From the NCBI GenBank assembly GCA_026005175.1, contig BPKO01000005.1, forward strand, positions 186,001 to 250,000: a stretch of DNA of 64,000 bases, in the 5' to 3' direction. Made by a program: the position numbers and the translations under genes. This stretch comes from Candidatus Tectimicrobiota bacterium (GTDB lineage: Bacteria; Tectomicrobia; Entotheonellia; Entotheonellales; Entotheonellaceae). Each line of letters opens with the position of its first letter. The first letter of the stretch is position 1. Below, one piece after another: positions 32,945 to 42,750 of this stretch. The notes beneath the pieces were generated by a model. The model had not been told where the DNA came from. It made no database searches and saw only the letters and a program-made list of their open reading frames with translations.

Positions 32945-33889
32945 ATGGGACGCTATCGCATCAAAGCGGTGGCCCGCATGACGGGGTTTCGGCCCGAGCT
33001 CCTGCGGCGCTGGGAGCAGCGCTACGGGCTCTTTGCGCCGCCGCGCGCCGGCAACCGCTACCGCGAGTACGACGAGGAGGACGTGCGGCTGCTGCTTTAC
33101 ATCAAGGCGCAGCTTGCCCAGGGGCGGGCCATTGGGGAGCTGGCGGCAGAGGGGCGGGAGGCGCTGCTGCGCCGTCTGGCCGCGTCGCCTGCTGCCTCCA
33201 AGGCGGCAGCGCTCGTCGAAGAGCTCGTGGGCTATCTGCTTGCCCTGCAAAAGTCCCAGTTTGATGCCAGACTGCGGGAGTGCGCCGCGCTTTACCCCTT
33301 TGCCGAGCTGGTCACCGAGGTGCTGGTGCCGCTGGTGCAGCGCCTGGGCGCGCTGCGGCAGGCCGGCCAGGCGTCGCTGGGCAGCGAGCGCCTCGCCGTA
33401 GTGGCGGTCAAGAGCCGTCTGCTGGCCATGCTCCAGGCCACCGCCCCGGGTAGAGCAGCGCCGCTGCTGCTTTGTGCGTGCCCCGCGGGGGAGGTGCACG
33501 AGCTGGGACTGCTGGCCTTTGCCTGCCTTGCCCAGCAAGCGGGGTGGGAGGCGTGCTACTTGGGAGCTGACGTCCCGCTTGCCGAGCTTCTGGCCGTTTG
33601 CCGGCACTTGCAACCGGCGCTGGTAGCCCTCTCCTGCACCAGGGTCGACAGCGCCGCGCGCTACGGCGCGCTGGTGCAGGAACTCGACGTCCACCTTGCC
33701 TCGCAGTATCCCACCCTCTTGGGCGGGCAGGCGGTCGCCCGCTGGCGGCCCCCCGAGGGGCTGCGCTACCTGCGGCTGTGCCCGTCGCTTGCCGAAGCCA
33801 GGGAGATTCTGGCGGGCACCCCGACAGAAAATCCCTTACCCGAATCCCGTCAGCGGAGCTGTGCCCTTCCTTGCAGAAAGGACGCCTAG
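32945..33889 (+). CDS. MerR-type regulator with cobalamin-binding domain (CarH/LitR-like)
   Basis: A 314-aa regulator. Residues 1-70 are a MerR helix-turn-helix (YRIKAVARMTGFRPELLRRWEQRYGLF). A four-helix segment follows (about 85-165), then a B12-binding Rossmann domain with GEVHELGLLAFACLAQQAG (E-x-H-x2-G, lower axial His) and ACYLGADVPLAELL. In CarH the helical part has W-x9-E-H with the upper axial His; here the aligned segment is ALRQAGQASLGSERL, so Trp and His both appear to be Arg. It may bind B12 in another state or act without light. ATG follows GAGGAGG. The fused carboxyltransferase starts one base after its stop. Confidence 0.85.
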   Translation: MGRYRIKAVARMTGFRPELLRRWEQRYGLFAPPRAGNRYREYDEEDVRLLLYIKAQLAQGRAIGELAAEGREALLRRLAASPAASKAAALVEELVGYLLALQKSQFDARLRECAALYPFAELVTEVLVPLVQRLGALRQAGQASLGSERLAVVAVKSRLLAMLQATAPGRAAPLLLCACPAGEVHELGLLAFACLAQQAGWEACYLGADVPLAELLAVCRHLQPALVALSCTRVDSAARYGALVQELDVHLASQYPTLLGGQAVARWRPPEGLRYLRLCPSLAEAREILAGTPTENPLPESRQRSCALPCRKDA

Positions 33890-35725
33890 ATGTTTCGCCG
33901 CCCGCAGGTGCGAGAGCTTTACCGCGATGCCACCGAAGCCCCCGAGAAACTCAAAGCCCGTGAGGCCATTGCGGCGCTTTACACCGACTTTGAGCCCTGG
34001 ACCAACTTGCTCGCCTTCACCCCGGCTGTGCGCACCCCCGGCGGGCGTCTTCTGGAAGCCGACCCCCGGGATCCGGTGTTGCAGCGCACCATGCTTGTGG
34101 GCGTTGCCCGCTTCGAAGGGCAGGACGTGGCGCTGATTGCCCAGCAAACCCCGCCGCGCGAAGAAGAGCGAGGAGACTACAACTACGGCATGACGCCGGC
34201 CGACGGCTATATCCTGGCGCTGAGCATGATGCACTACGCGGCCCTGCACCAGCTGCCGCTGCACACCTTCATCGACACGGTGGGTGGCGATCCCTTTGAG
34301 GCCGCGGCGGCCAAGCTGCAATCCTGGCTGATCTCGGAGTGCATCACCACCCTGCTCACCCTCGAAGTGCCCACCGTCTCGGTCATTCTAGGGCACGGCG
34401 GCAGCGGCGGAGCGCTGGCGCTGCAGCCGGCCGACTGGCGGCTGATGCTTGAGCGTGCCGTGTTTTCGGTGATCTCGGCGCAAGGCTGCGCCGCCATTCT
34501 CTTTCGCGCCGTGACCGAGGAGACGGTAGCCGCCGCCCTTGACGTCTTGCAACCCACGGCCGACGCCATGCTGCGCTACGGCATCGTGGACGCCGTGGTG
34601 GCCGAGCCGCCCCTGAGCGCACCGGACTACCGCGCCCGCACCCTCGACAACCTGCGCCAGGCGCTGCGCCAGGCCATGCAGGCGCTTGCTGCTATGTCTT
34701 GCGACGAGCGGGTGGCCGCGCGCTTGGCCAAAGTGGCACGCTGCGGGCGGGTGAGCGAGCGCAAGCCCTGGGAGCTGAACCTGCGCGTGGTGCAGCTGAC
34801 GCGGCGGCTTTTTCGCAAGACGGTGAGCCAGACGCGCGACCCGCACGTGGCGGCTATCCGCTGGCACCTCCATGGCGACCCCAACACCCTGCCGCTGCGG
34901 TGTAAAGACGAGCGGGATCCGGCCGACCCCAGCCTCATCCTGCGGCCTGGATGCCGCAAGTACCTCGACGAGGAGGCTTTCCAGCGCTGCTATTTCTCCT
35001 GTCCTTACTGTGGCCGCCCGGACAGCATTGACGCTTACCACTATATTGACTTGCTCTTTGATCGGCAGTCGTTTCACGAGCTCTACCCCAACCTGACCGT
35101 GGAGGACATCGAAGGCTGGCGCCACTTTTACGACTACACCGCGAGCCGCCGCCAGGCCGAAGCACGCGCCCACGCCAAGGAAGCGCTGGTCATTGGCTAC
35201 GCCACCCTGCGGGGCCTGCCTGTAGCCTGCGCCATCAGTCACTTTCCCTACCTCGGGGGCTCGCTCGGGGCAGCCAGCGGGGAGAAGTTCTGCGCCATTG
35301 CCGACTATGCCCTCGACCACCGGCTGCCGCTGCTCATCGTCACCGCCACCGGCGGCGCGCGCATGCAAGAAGGCACCGTGGCCCTTTACCAGATGGCCAA
35401 GACCTGTGCCGCCATGGTGCGGCTGCGCCGCGCCGGTCTCCTCACCCTGGCCGTGCTGGGCCATCCCACCACCGGGGGGACTTTTGCCAGCTACGCCACC
35501 CAGGCCGAGTTTCTCGTCGCCGAGCAAGGTGCCACTTTGGCCTTTGCCGGCCACCGCGTCGTCAAGCTCACCAGCGGTGGCCGGGTGCTGCCGCCGGCGG
35601 CCACCACGGCCGCCTTTTTTGCCGAGCACGGCCTCCTCCACGCCGTGGTGCCGCGCCCGCAGCTGCCGGCGTTGCTCTATGGGGTGCTGCGCAGCTGGTA
35701 CGCCCGCCAGAAAGCGCCGGCCTGA
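33890..35725 (+). CDS. Fused AccA-AccD-like carboxyltransferase (alpha-beta order)
   Basis: A 611-aa carboxyltransferase. Residues about 60-260 match AccA (biotin carboxyl-carrier/acetyl-CoA carboxyltransferase alpha): NYGMTPADGYILALSMM, LHTFIDTVGGDP, ILGHGGSGGALAL, FSVISAQGCAAILF. Residues about 350-600 match AccD (beta): FSCPYCGRPDS (zinc-ribbon remnant), FPYLGGSLGAASGEKF, VTATGGARMQEGTVALYQMAK, HPTTGGTFASYATQAEF. AccA-type precedes AccD-type in one chain, the reverse of the usual fused PccB order. The first zinc-ribbon Cys pair is not clear. The start abuts the CarH-like stop, so they are one operon and the regulator may control it. Acyl-CoA substrate unknown; no biotin carboxylase is in the window. 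Confidence 0.83.
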   Translation: MFRRPQVRELYRDATEAPEKLKAREAIAALYTDFEPWTNLLAFTPAVRTPGGRLLEADPRDPVLQRTMLVGVARFEGQDVALIAQQTPPREEERGDYNYGMTPADGYILALSMMHYAALHQLPLHTFIDTVGGDPFEAAAAKLQSWLISECITTLLTLEVPTVSVILGHGGSGGALALQPADWRLMLERAVFSVISAQGCAAILFRAVTEETVAAALDVLQPTADAMLRYGIVDAVVAEPPLSAPDYRARTLDNLRQALRQAMQALAAMSCDERVAARLAKVARCGRVSERKPWELNLRVVQLTRRLFRKTVSQTRDPHVAAIRWHLHGDPNTLPLRCKDERDPADPSLILRPGCRKYLDEEAFQRCYFSCPYCGRPDSIDAYHYIDLLFDRQSFHELYPNLTVEDIEGWRHFYDYTASRRQAEARAHAKEALVIGYATLRGLPVACAISHFPYLGGSLGAASGEKFCAIADYALDHRLPLLIVTATGGARMQEGTVALYQMAKTCAAMVRLRRAGLLTLAVLGHPTTGGTFASYATQAEFLVAEQGATLAFAGHRVVKLTSGGRVLPPAATTAAFFAEHGLLHAVVPRPQLPALLYGVLRSWYARQKAPA

Positions 35726-35738
35726 AGTCGGGCCGGGC

Positions 35739-35767
35739 TTGTCAAAGCGCCCCGATGCCGGTAGAAT
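35739..35767 (+). promoter_or_regulatory. Promoter upstream of the 201-aa protein
   Basis: TTGTCA at 35739-35744, 17 bases, TAGAAT at 35762-35767. It starts 13 bases after the carboxyltransferase stop and may also drive hisD and the operon beyond. Confidence 0.65.
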
Positions 35768-35788
35768 GCCGGCGTGGGAGTACGGGAG

Positions 35789-36394
35789 ATGGACGAAAGA
35801 GCGCAAGGGCGACAGGTGCTGGCCCACGGAGAGGTGGAAGCGACGGCCGTGCACCGGTTTTTCCCCCTGCGTGTGGGCTACGTCTGGACGTATGCCGAGC
35901 GGGTGACCACGCCTGCCGAAGAAGTGCTGCTCGAGCGACGCGTCACGTTCACCGTGGAGCGCGATCACCGCGGCGAGTATCAGGCCTTCTGGGACTTCCA
36001 GAGCGGCCACACGCCCTTGCCCAACGTGCGCTATCGTCTCGTTGCCGACGGCGTCCAGGAAGCCCACCTGATGGGAAATACTTCTTACACGGGCTTTGTT
36101 TACCTTCTCAAGGCGCCCCTTCAGGTGGGCACCGCCTGGACGGGGTTGCTGGGCGCCGCGGTGCGCATTACGGCGGTGGCCTTCACGTGGCAAGTCCCCG
36201 CAGGACGCTTTTCGCCCTGTGTGGCCACCCTGCAAGAAGAAGAGCCGACACCAGAGGACCGGCTGGAAACGACACGTCACTTTGCGTTCGACGTCGGGCT
36301 GGTCTGGCAACAGCGCCGCCTCTTCCGGGGCACGGCCTTGCGGCGCATCGATACCATGACGCTGCAAAAGCTGCCAGAACCCTTGCGGCTGTAA
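35789..36394 (+). CDS. Uncharacterised 201-aa protein
   Basis: No family recognised. The protein starts FFPLRVGYVWTYAERV after a short polar stretch, a beginning common in secreted beta-rich proteins that start just past a lipoprotein or export signal, but no signal peptide is present here. It contains many beta-type segments and few charged helices. ATG 35789 has GGGAG 8 bases upstream; a GTG start at 35774 is also open. hisD follows after 59 bases. Confidence 0.6.
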   Translation: MDERAQGRQVLAHGEVEATAVHRFFPLRVGYVWTYAERVTTPAEEVLLERRVTFTVERDHRGEYQAFWDFQSGHTPLPNVRYRLVADGVQEAHLMGNTSYTGFVYLLKAPLQVGTAWTGLLGAAVRITAVAFTWQVPAGRFSPCVATLQEEEPTPEDRLETTRHFAFDVGLVWQQRRLFRGTALRRIDTMTLQKLPEPLRL

Positions 36395-36453
36395 GAAGGG
36401 TTCCGCCGTGTCGTGTCTTGTGAGCGCGCTCTGTGGCCTGCGGGAGTAACGCG

Positions 36454-37743
36454 ATGCAGATCCGGCGCCTGGCCGAGCTGGATGCGGAAACGCGCGCGCG
36501 GCTGCTGCAGCGAGCCCGAAGCGACGTGCAGCGCGTGCTGCCGCAGGTGCAGGCGGTCATGGAGGAGGTGCGGCGCCGCGGCGACGCGGCGGTGCGCGAG
36601 TACACGGCCCGCTTTGATGGGGTAGCACTGGAAGCGCTGCGGGTAACGGAGGAAGAGCTGGCAGCGGCGCGGGGGCAAGTCGATCCGGCCCTGCGGGAGG
36701 CCCTGGAAAAAGCCAAGGAGGCCCTGGAGGCCTTTCACCGCCGGCAGCTGCCCCGCGACGAGGTCTTCGAGCTACGCCCTGGCGTGCGCGTTGGCCGCCT
36801 GTGGCGCCCGATCGAGAAAGTCGGCCTTTATGCCCCAGGCGGCAAGGCCACTTATCCCTCCACGGTGCTCATGCTGGGCGTGCCGGCCCAGGTGGCCGGC
36901 TGCCCGCAGCGTGTCCTGTGCATCCCGCCGCGGCCCGATGGCTCGCTGCCTCCGGCCATGCTGGTGGCCGCCGAGCTCGTGGGCATCCGCGACATCTTCA
37001 AGATTGGCGGGGCGCAGGCCATCGCCGCCATGGCCTTTGGCACCGAGTCGGTGCCGCAAGTTTACAAGCTCTTCGGTCCGGGAAATATTTACGTGGTGGC
37101 GGCCAAGCTCTGGGCCGCCAGTTCCGGCTTGCCGCTGGCCATTGACTGCCCGCCCGGCCCTTCGGAGATCGTCATCATTGCCGACGACACCGCCCCGCCG
37201 GCGTTTGTGGCGGCCGACTTGCTGTCGCAGGCCGAGCATGGCGAGGACTCTGCTGCCCTGCTCCTTACGCCCTCGCCGCGGCTGGCGGAGCAAGTGGCGG
37301 CAGAAATCGCCCGCCAGCTGCCGGCGCTGCCCACCGCGGCACGCATCCGGGCGGCGCTCGAGCGTTACGGGATGATTCTTGTCGCGCAAGACGTGGAGGC
37401 TTGTGTATACTTTTGCAACGTCTACGCGCCCGAGCACGTCGAGGTGATGACTGCCGACCCGTGGGCGGTATGCGCGCGCCTCGTCAATGCGGGGGCGGTG
37501 TTTATCGGGCCGTACGCGCCGGTGAGCATGGGGGACTACCTGACGGGGACCAACCACGTGATTCCCACCGGGGGCTATGCGCGGGCCTTTTCTCCCCTGT
37601 CGGTGGATGCGTTTGTCCGGAAGCTCGAGGTGCAAGAGCTGACCCGCGACGGCTTGCGGGCGTTGCAGGAACCCCTGCGCGCGCTGACGGCGGCGGAGGG
37701 GCTGGCGGCGCACCAGCACGCCGTTGACATTCGTCTGGCGTAG
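36454..37743 (+). CDS. hisD: Histidinol dehydrogenase
   Basis: A 429-aa enzyme for the last two steps of histidine synthesis, oxidising L-histidinol to histidine with NAD. VGLYAPGGKATYPSTVLM, KIGGAQAIAAMAFGTES, LFGPGNIYVV, DCPPGPSEIVIIAD, the catalytic VYAPEHVEVM (Glu-His) and TNHVIPTGGYARAFSPLSVD are all standard. ATG 36454 follows CGGGAG. No other his genes lie in the window. A DUF4175 gene follows after 9 bases. Confidence 0.93.
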   Translation: MQIRRLAELDAETRARLLQRARSDVQRVLPQVQAVMEEVRRRGDAAVREYTARFDGVALEALRVTEEELAAARGQVDPALREALEKAKEALEAFHRRQLPRDEVFELRPGVRVGRLWRPIEKVGLYAPGGKATYPSTVLMLGVPAQVAGCPQRVLCIPPRPDGSLPPAMLVAAELVGIRDIFKIGGAQAIAAMAFGTESVPQVYKLFGPGNIYVVAAKLWAASSGLPLAIDCPPGPSEIVIIADDTAPPAFVAADLLSQAEHGEDSAALLLTPSPRLAEQVAAEIARQLPALPTAARIRAALERYGMILVAQDVEACVYFCNVYAPEHVEVMTADPWAVCARLVNAGAVFIGPYAPVSMGDYLTGTNHVIPTGGYARAFSPLSVDAFVRKLEVQELTRDGLRALQEPLRALTAAEGLAAHQHAVDIRLA

Positions 37744-37752
37744 GAGAACCGC

Positions 37753-40700
37753 ATGGACCGGGATTACCGTCTCCTTGTCGCCTTTGTCCGCCGCGTGCAG
37801 CGCGGGCTCTACGGGCGGCGCCTGCTCCAGGGCGGCGTGCTCGCGCTCACCGTGCTCCTGGCGGTGCTGCTGTTGGGCGCCGGGGTGCAGCTGCTGCTGC
37901 CCCTGGTGCCGGTGGCGGCGCTGTTTTACAGCGGTTTGGCGTTGCTGGTGCTGGTGGCCACCGCCCTGTACGTGGTATGGCCGGCGGTGCGCCCGGTGCG
38001 CCTGCGGCAGGCGGTGGTGGAGACCGAAAAGGCGTATCCCGAGCTCCATGACGACCTCACCAACGCCCTGGAGCTGGATCCGCAAGCACTCGCCCGCCAC
38101 AACCCTTACGGCATGGCCCTTGACTTGGTGCGGGCCCTGCACCGCCACACCGCCCGCCGCGTGCAGCAGCTCTCTGCGCAAGCGGTCGTGCGCCGCCAGC
38201 CGCTCCTTGGCCTGCCGTGGTGCGGCTTGCTGCTGGTGGCCACCGCCCTGGTGGCCTTGCTGCAGCCCACGCTGCTGACAGGGGCGCTACAGGTTGGCTT
38301 GCATCCCTGGGAATTCCTGGCCATGCGGCGGCTGGAGATCCGGGTGGCGCCCCAGCACGCCGTGGTGGCGCGTGGCACCAACGTGGAGGTGACGGCGACG
38401 GTGCAAGGCCGCGTGCCGCGCCGCCTGTTTTTGGTGGTCAAGCGCGAAGGCGAAGCAGACAAGCGCTATCCCATGGAGGCCGCCGGCGACGGCATATTTC
38501 GCTACTTGTTCGTCAAGCCGCAAAACTCTTTTACCTTTCAGGCTGAGGCGCGCGGGGTGAGCTCGCCGCCGGGAAGGGTGGAGGTGGTGCCGGCGCCGGC
38601 CGTTGGCCACTTGGTGCTGCAGTACCGGTTTCCGGCCTACACGGGACTAGCGCCGCGCACGCAGGAAGGCGGCGGCGACATCCAGGCGCTGCCCGGCACC
38701 CAGGTGCAGCTGCGCCTGCGCACCAACGTGCCGGTGGTCAAAGGGGTGCTGCGCTTTGCCGACGGCAGCCAGCTGCCCTTGCAGATTGCGGAGACCACGC
38801 TGCAAGGCGAGATTTTGGTCACCCGGGACGGCGCCTACACCATAGAGGTGGAGGACCGCCACGGGCTGCGCAATCCGCAGCCGCCGCGCTACCAGGTGCA
38901 GGTGATTCCGGATCGCGTGCCCACGGTGGCGGTGCGGTTTCCGCCGGACGGGGCAGAAGTGGACGAGACCACGGTGCTGCACGTGGAATACACGGCCGAA
39001 GACGACTTTGGACTGCAGGACGCAGCGCTGGTGTACTTTGGTGCCGACGGCGTGGAGCGGCGTATTTCGCTGCATCCCGGGCGCTTTGCTCACCCGCGGG
39101 TGCAGGAGACGTTTAGCTGGGACATGCAGCAGTGGCCGCTGCCTGCCGGGGACACGGTGCAGTTTTACGTGGAAGTCTACGACAACGACACCATTTCTGG
39201 GCCCAAGCGGGGGGTGTCGCCGACGCAGACCTTGAAGGTGCGCAACCGCCAGCAAGAACACGAAGAACTGCAGGGCTTGCAAGAAAGGCTCGCCGAGGCC
39301 TTTCTCGACCTGCTGGCCGACCACCTCGAGCAGGCCGACCGCCTCGAGGCCTGGCAAGCCCGCCTCGCGGCCGGCGAGCCGCCCTCGCCCCAGGCCCTCG
39401 AGGAGATGCAAGCGCAGCCGCGCCAGGCGCTGGCGCAGGTGCAGCAGCTGGCGCAGCAGCTGGCCGAAGCCTTGGACCGCGTGCAAAACGATCCATACAG
39501 TACTTATGAGACATACGCGAATCTGCGCGCCATGCAGCGCAACCTGGAACACCTGCAGCAGTCGCTGCTGCCGCGGCTGCAGGCGCAGCTGCAGCCGCTG
39601 ACGCCGCAAGCCGCCTCGCCGTCGCAGCTTGCGCCGGCGCAGGCGGCGCTGGAAGAGACCATCCGGGAGTTGGAGCGCCTGGCCACCCTGGCCGAGCAGA
39701 CCACGCATGCCGAAAAGCTCCACGATCTGGCTGCCATCAGCAACAAGCTGCTCGAGGAACAAAACCGCTTGCTGTCAGCCCTCAACGACTTGCCTCCCGA
39801 CTTCCGCGGCGGCGAGCTGCCCCCAGAACTGCAAGCGCTCCTCGACCGCCTCGAAGACCTCATGCAGCAGCTGGCACAAGCCGTCTCCCAGTTGCCCGCC
39901 TCCTTGCCCGACGAGTTTCTCAACCGCCAGCTGGAGACCTTGCCGCTCCAGGAGTTGCTGCCGCAGCTCCAGGAACTCCGCCAGAAGCTGGCCGCCGGGG
40001 ACCTGGAGGGGGCCCGCCAGCTGGCCGAAGCCCTGCTCAAAACCCTGTCGGCGATGGTGGCCGCCTTGCAAAACATGCAGCAGCAGGCCCGCGGTGGCCC
40101 TATGGAGGCGATGCAGCAGCAACTCCAGACGTCGGCCAACAAGCTCAACGAGCTCATCCAGCGCCAGGAACGCCTCCTCGACCAGACCCAGCGCATCGAT
40201 CAGCAGGCCCTGCAGCAGCTCAATCAGGCGCAGCGGCAGGCATACGCGGAAACGCAGCGGCGCCTCGAGGCCCAGCTGCGCGCGCTGTCGCAGCTGGCCT
40301 GGGATCTGGTGCAGCAGGCGCAGCGCCACCCCGAGCTTGACGCGGCTTTCCGCCAGGCTTACCAGCAGCTGCTCAAGCAGCTGCATACCCTGCAGCGGCA
40401 GCTGGAGGGCCCGCGAGATCCCCGAGATGCAACAGGAGCTGCAAGCAGCGCAGCAGCAGCTGGCCTGGATGCAGCGCCGCGCGGCACGCCTGGCGCCGCC
40501 TGACCAGGCGCTGCAGCGCCTGACAGCGCAGGCGCAGGAGCAGCTGGCCGCCATGCATCGCGCACTCGAGCAGCTGCCGCGCGACCGCCACGCCATGCTC
40601 ACCCCGGCGCAGCGCCAGCAGCTGGCCGAACTGGGGCAGGAGCAAGGCGCGGTGCGCCAGGACACCCAGGCCCTGCAGCAGGCCTTCGAAGGGCTGCTCC

Positions 40701-41150
40701 CCTTGATGCCGTTTTCTGCCCAGCGAGCTGAGCCAGAACCTGCAAGAAGCGCTGCCCTGGATGGGGCAAGCCGAAGGGGCGCTGCACCAGCACCGCAGCC
40801 AGCAGGCCGTGCCGCCCGAGCAGCAGGCCCTCGAGCACTTGCGCAGCGCCCAAAATGGCCTGCAGCAGGCGTTGCAAGAGATGGCCCAGCGCGGCCAGAT
40901 GATGGGCATGTCCATGCCCATGCTGCGCCAGACCGGGCGGCTGCCCATGCCCATGCTGCCCCAGCCTGACGTCGATGAGCAGCAAAACGGCGTGGCCGGG
41001 GCAAGCGTGCGCAACTTCCAGCTGCCCGACCGCGAAGCTTACAAAGTGCCGCGCCTGTTTCGCGAAGACGTCATGGAGGCGCTCAAGGAAGGCTACCCGG
41101 CTCGCTACAAGGAGCTGATTGAGCAGTACTACCGCAACATCGTCCGCTAG
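37753..41150 (+). CDS. DUF4175-family membrane protein, two frameshifts
   Basis: About 1131 aa once two single-base insertions are removed: one C at 40410-40412 (joins QLEG to REIPEMQQ) and one T in the T4 at 40712-40715 (joins MPF to LPSELSQN). Two or three membrane helices lie near residues 25-75 and 155-175, an Ig-like extracytoplasmic region follows to about 500, and then a long, Gln- and Leu-rich coiled coil ending near LPDREAYKVPRLFREDVMEA, the DUF4175 C-terminal motif. Envelope or periplasmic scaffold role is inferred. It opens a seven-gene run ending at 49937. Confidence 0.82.
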
Positions 41151-41163
41151 AGGATCCGTGAAA

Positions 41164-42750
41164 ATGCGCCGGCGCCTACTTGGCCTTGTCCTTTGCCTGC
41201 TGCTGGGGTGGCCGCTGTGTGCGCTGGCCACTCGCCAGGCAGAGCCCGTAGAAGAAGCGCTCGATTTCGCCGAGGGGCAGCGTCTTCTCGAGCGGTGGCA
41301 AGCCGAGGCGGCACGGCAGTGGGCCGAAGCGCGGCTGGCCCGCGAGCCTTCCCAGCCGCAGTGGCACTTCCTCCACGGCCAGGCGCTGTTTTACCTCGGG
41401 GAGTACTCGCAGGCCCTGGAAGCTTTTGCGCGGGCGCTGGCCCTGCTGCCCCACCCGCATTTTCAGGCCTATCGGGACTTTGTTGCCCAGACCCTGCAGA
41501 GCACCGCTGCCCTCAAGCGCCTCGAAACCCCGCACTTCTCCATCTTCCTCGACCCCGAGCGCGACGCGGCACTCGTGCCGTACGTGGCCGAGGTCCTGGA
41601 AAGGAGCTACCAGCGGCTGGGAGAGCTCTTTGGCTATTTCCCGGCAGAAAAAGTGCGGGTGGAGATCTTTCCCACCCCGGAGACGTTTTACCCGGCGTCT
41701 AGCCTGTCGGCCCGCGACATCGAGGTCTCGGGGGCGATCGGTATCTGCAAGTTCAACAAAATCATGCTGCTGTCTCCGCGCAACCTGCTGCGCGGCTACC
41801 GCTGGAGCGACGCCCTGAGCCACGAGTACCTCCACTACCTGCTGGTGCACCTGAGCGGCAACCGGGCGCCCATCTGGCTGCATGAGGGGATTGCCAAGTA
41901 CTTCGAAGCTGCCTGGCGGCAGCCCCAGCTCTCGTGGCTCGACCGCCGCACCGAGACCCTGCTGGCGCAGGCACTGCAGTCAGACGGCTTTGTGGGCTTC
42001 AAGAACATGGAGCCGTCGCTAGTCAAGCTGGATACCACTTACCAGGTGCAGCTGGCGTATGCCGAAGCCGCTTCGGCGATTGCTTTTCTCGTGCACCGGC
42101 TCGGCACCGAGGGGTTGGTGCGCCTGCTGCGCGCGCTGCCGCAGGCGGGCAGCGCCGCCGAAGCCCTGGCCAGGGTGATGGGCCTGTCGTTTGAGGCCTT
42201 TGAGCAGGCCTGGCGCCAGTTCCTGCAAGCGCAGGGGTTGCGGGTGCATCCCGGCGTGCACTTGCCGCAGTTTACGCTAAAGCAGGGCGGCGTGCTTTCT
42301 GAGGACGAGGTGCGGCGAGAGATTGCTTCTGCCGCCGCACGGATGCATGCCCGCCTGGGAGACCGCTTGCGCCAGCGCGGCCGCGCCCAGGCGGCGGCCC
42401 GCGAGTACCGCCGCGCCCTGACCCAAGAGCCTTACTCCCCCTACCTGCTCAACAAGCTCGCCATGGCCCTCATGGCCCAGGGGGCCTGGCAGCAAGCCCT
42501 TGCCCCCCTGCACCAGGCGCGCGACCTCGATCCCGATTACGTCACCACGTATACCAACCTCGGCCGCCTGCACCTGGTGCTAAAGCAGCCCGAAGCGGCC
42601 TTTGCCGCCTTGTGGGAGGCGGTGCAGATCAATCCCTTCGATCCCGACCTGCACCGCCTGCTGGCCGAGGTCTACCGCCAGCGCGGAGACGAAGCGAGCG
42701 CTGCCCGGGAGTACCAGCTCTTTCAACGGTTACAGGAGAAGTCGTCATGA
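41164..42750 (+). CDS. Peptidase MA-like zinc protein with TPR repeats
   Basis: A 528-aa exported protein: signal peptide RRRLLGLVLCLLLGWPLCALA, a TPR-like N-terminus, then a gluzincin-type catalytic segment SHEYLHYL (HExxH) with APIWLHEGIAKYFE as the distal Glu block, and C-terminal TPR repeats (AREYRRALTQEPYSPYLLNK and two more). This is typical of peptidase MA-family proteins. Start ATG 41164; GAGG at 41151 is a plausible Shine-Dalgarno. It overlaps the MoxR gene by 4 bases (ATGA). Confidence 0.83.
   Translation: MRRRLLGLVLCLLLGWPLCALATRQAEPVEEALDFAEGQRLLERWQAEAARQWAEARLAREPSQPQWHFLHGQALFYLGEYSQALEAFARALALLPHPHFQAYRDFVAQTLQSTAALKRLETPHFSIFLDPERDAALVPYVAEVLERSYQRLGELFGYFPAEKVRVEIFPTPETFYPASSLSARDIEVSGAIGICKFNKIMLLSPRNLLRGYRWSDALSHEYLHYLLVHLSGNRAPIWLHEGIAKYFEAAWRQPQLSWLDRRTETLLAQALQSDGFVGFKNMEPSLVKLDTTYQVQLAYAEAASAIAFLVHRLGTEGLVRLLRALPQAGSAAEALARVMGLSFEAFEQAWRQFLQAQGLRVHPGVHLPQFTLKQGGVLSEDEVRREIASAAARMHARLGDRLRQRGRAQAAAREYRRALTQEPYSPYLLNKLAMALMAQGAWQQALAPLHQARDLDPDYVTTYTNLGRLHLVLKQPEAAFAALWEAVQINPFDPDLHRLLAEVYRQRGDEASAAREYQLFQRLQEKSS

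Noticed and set aside
35774-35788. GTG start for the 201-aa protein
   Set aside because: It would include the likely Shine-Dalgarno GGGAG; the ATG at 35789 is better placed.
34388-36367. A 659-codon minus-strand frame
   Set aside because: Opposite the AccA-AccD fusion and the 201-aa gene; composition is that of an antisense shadow.
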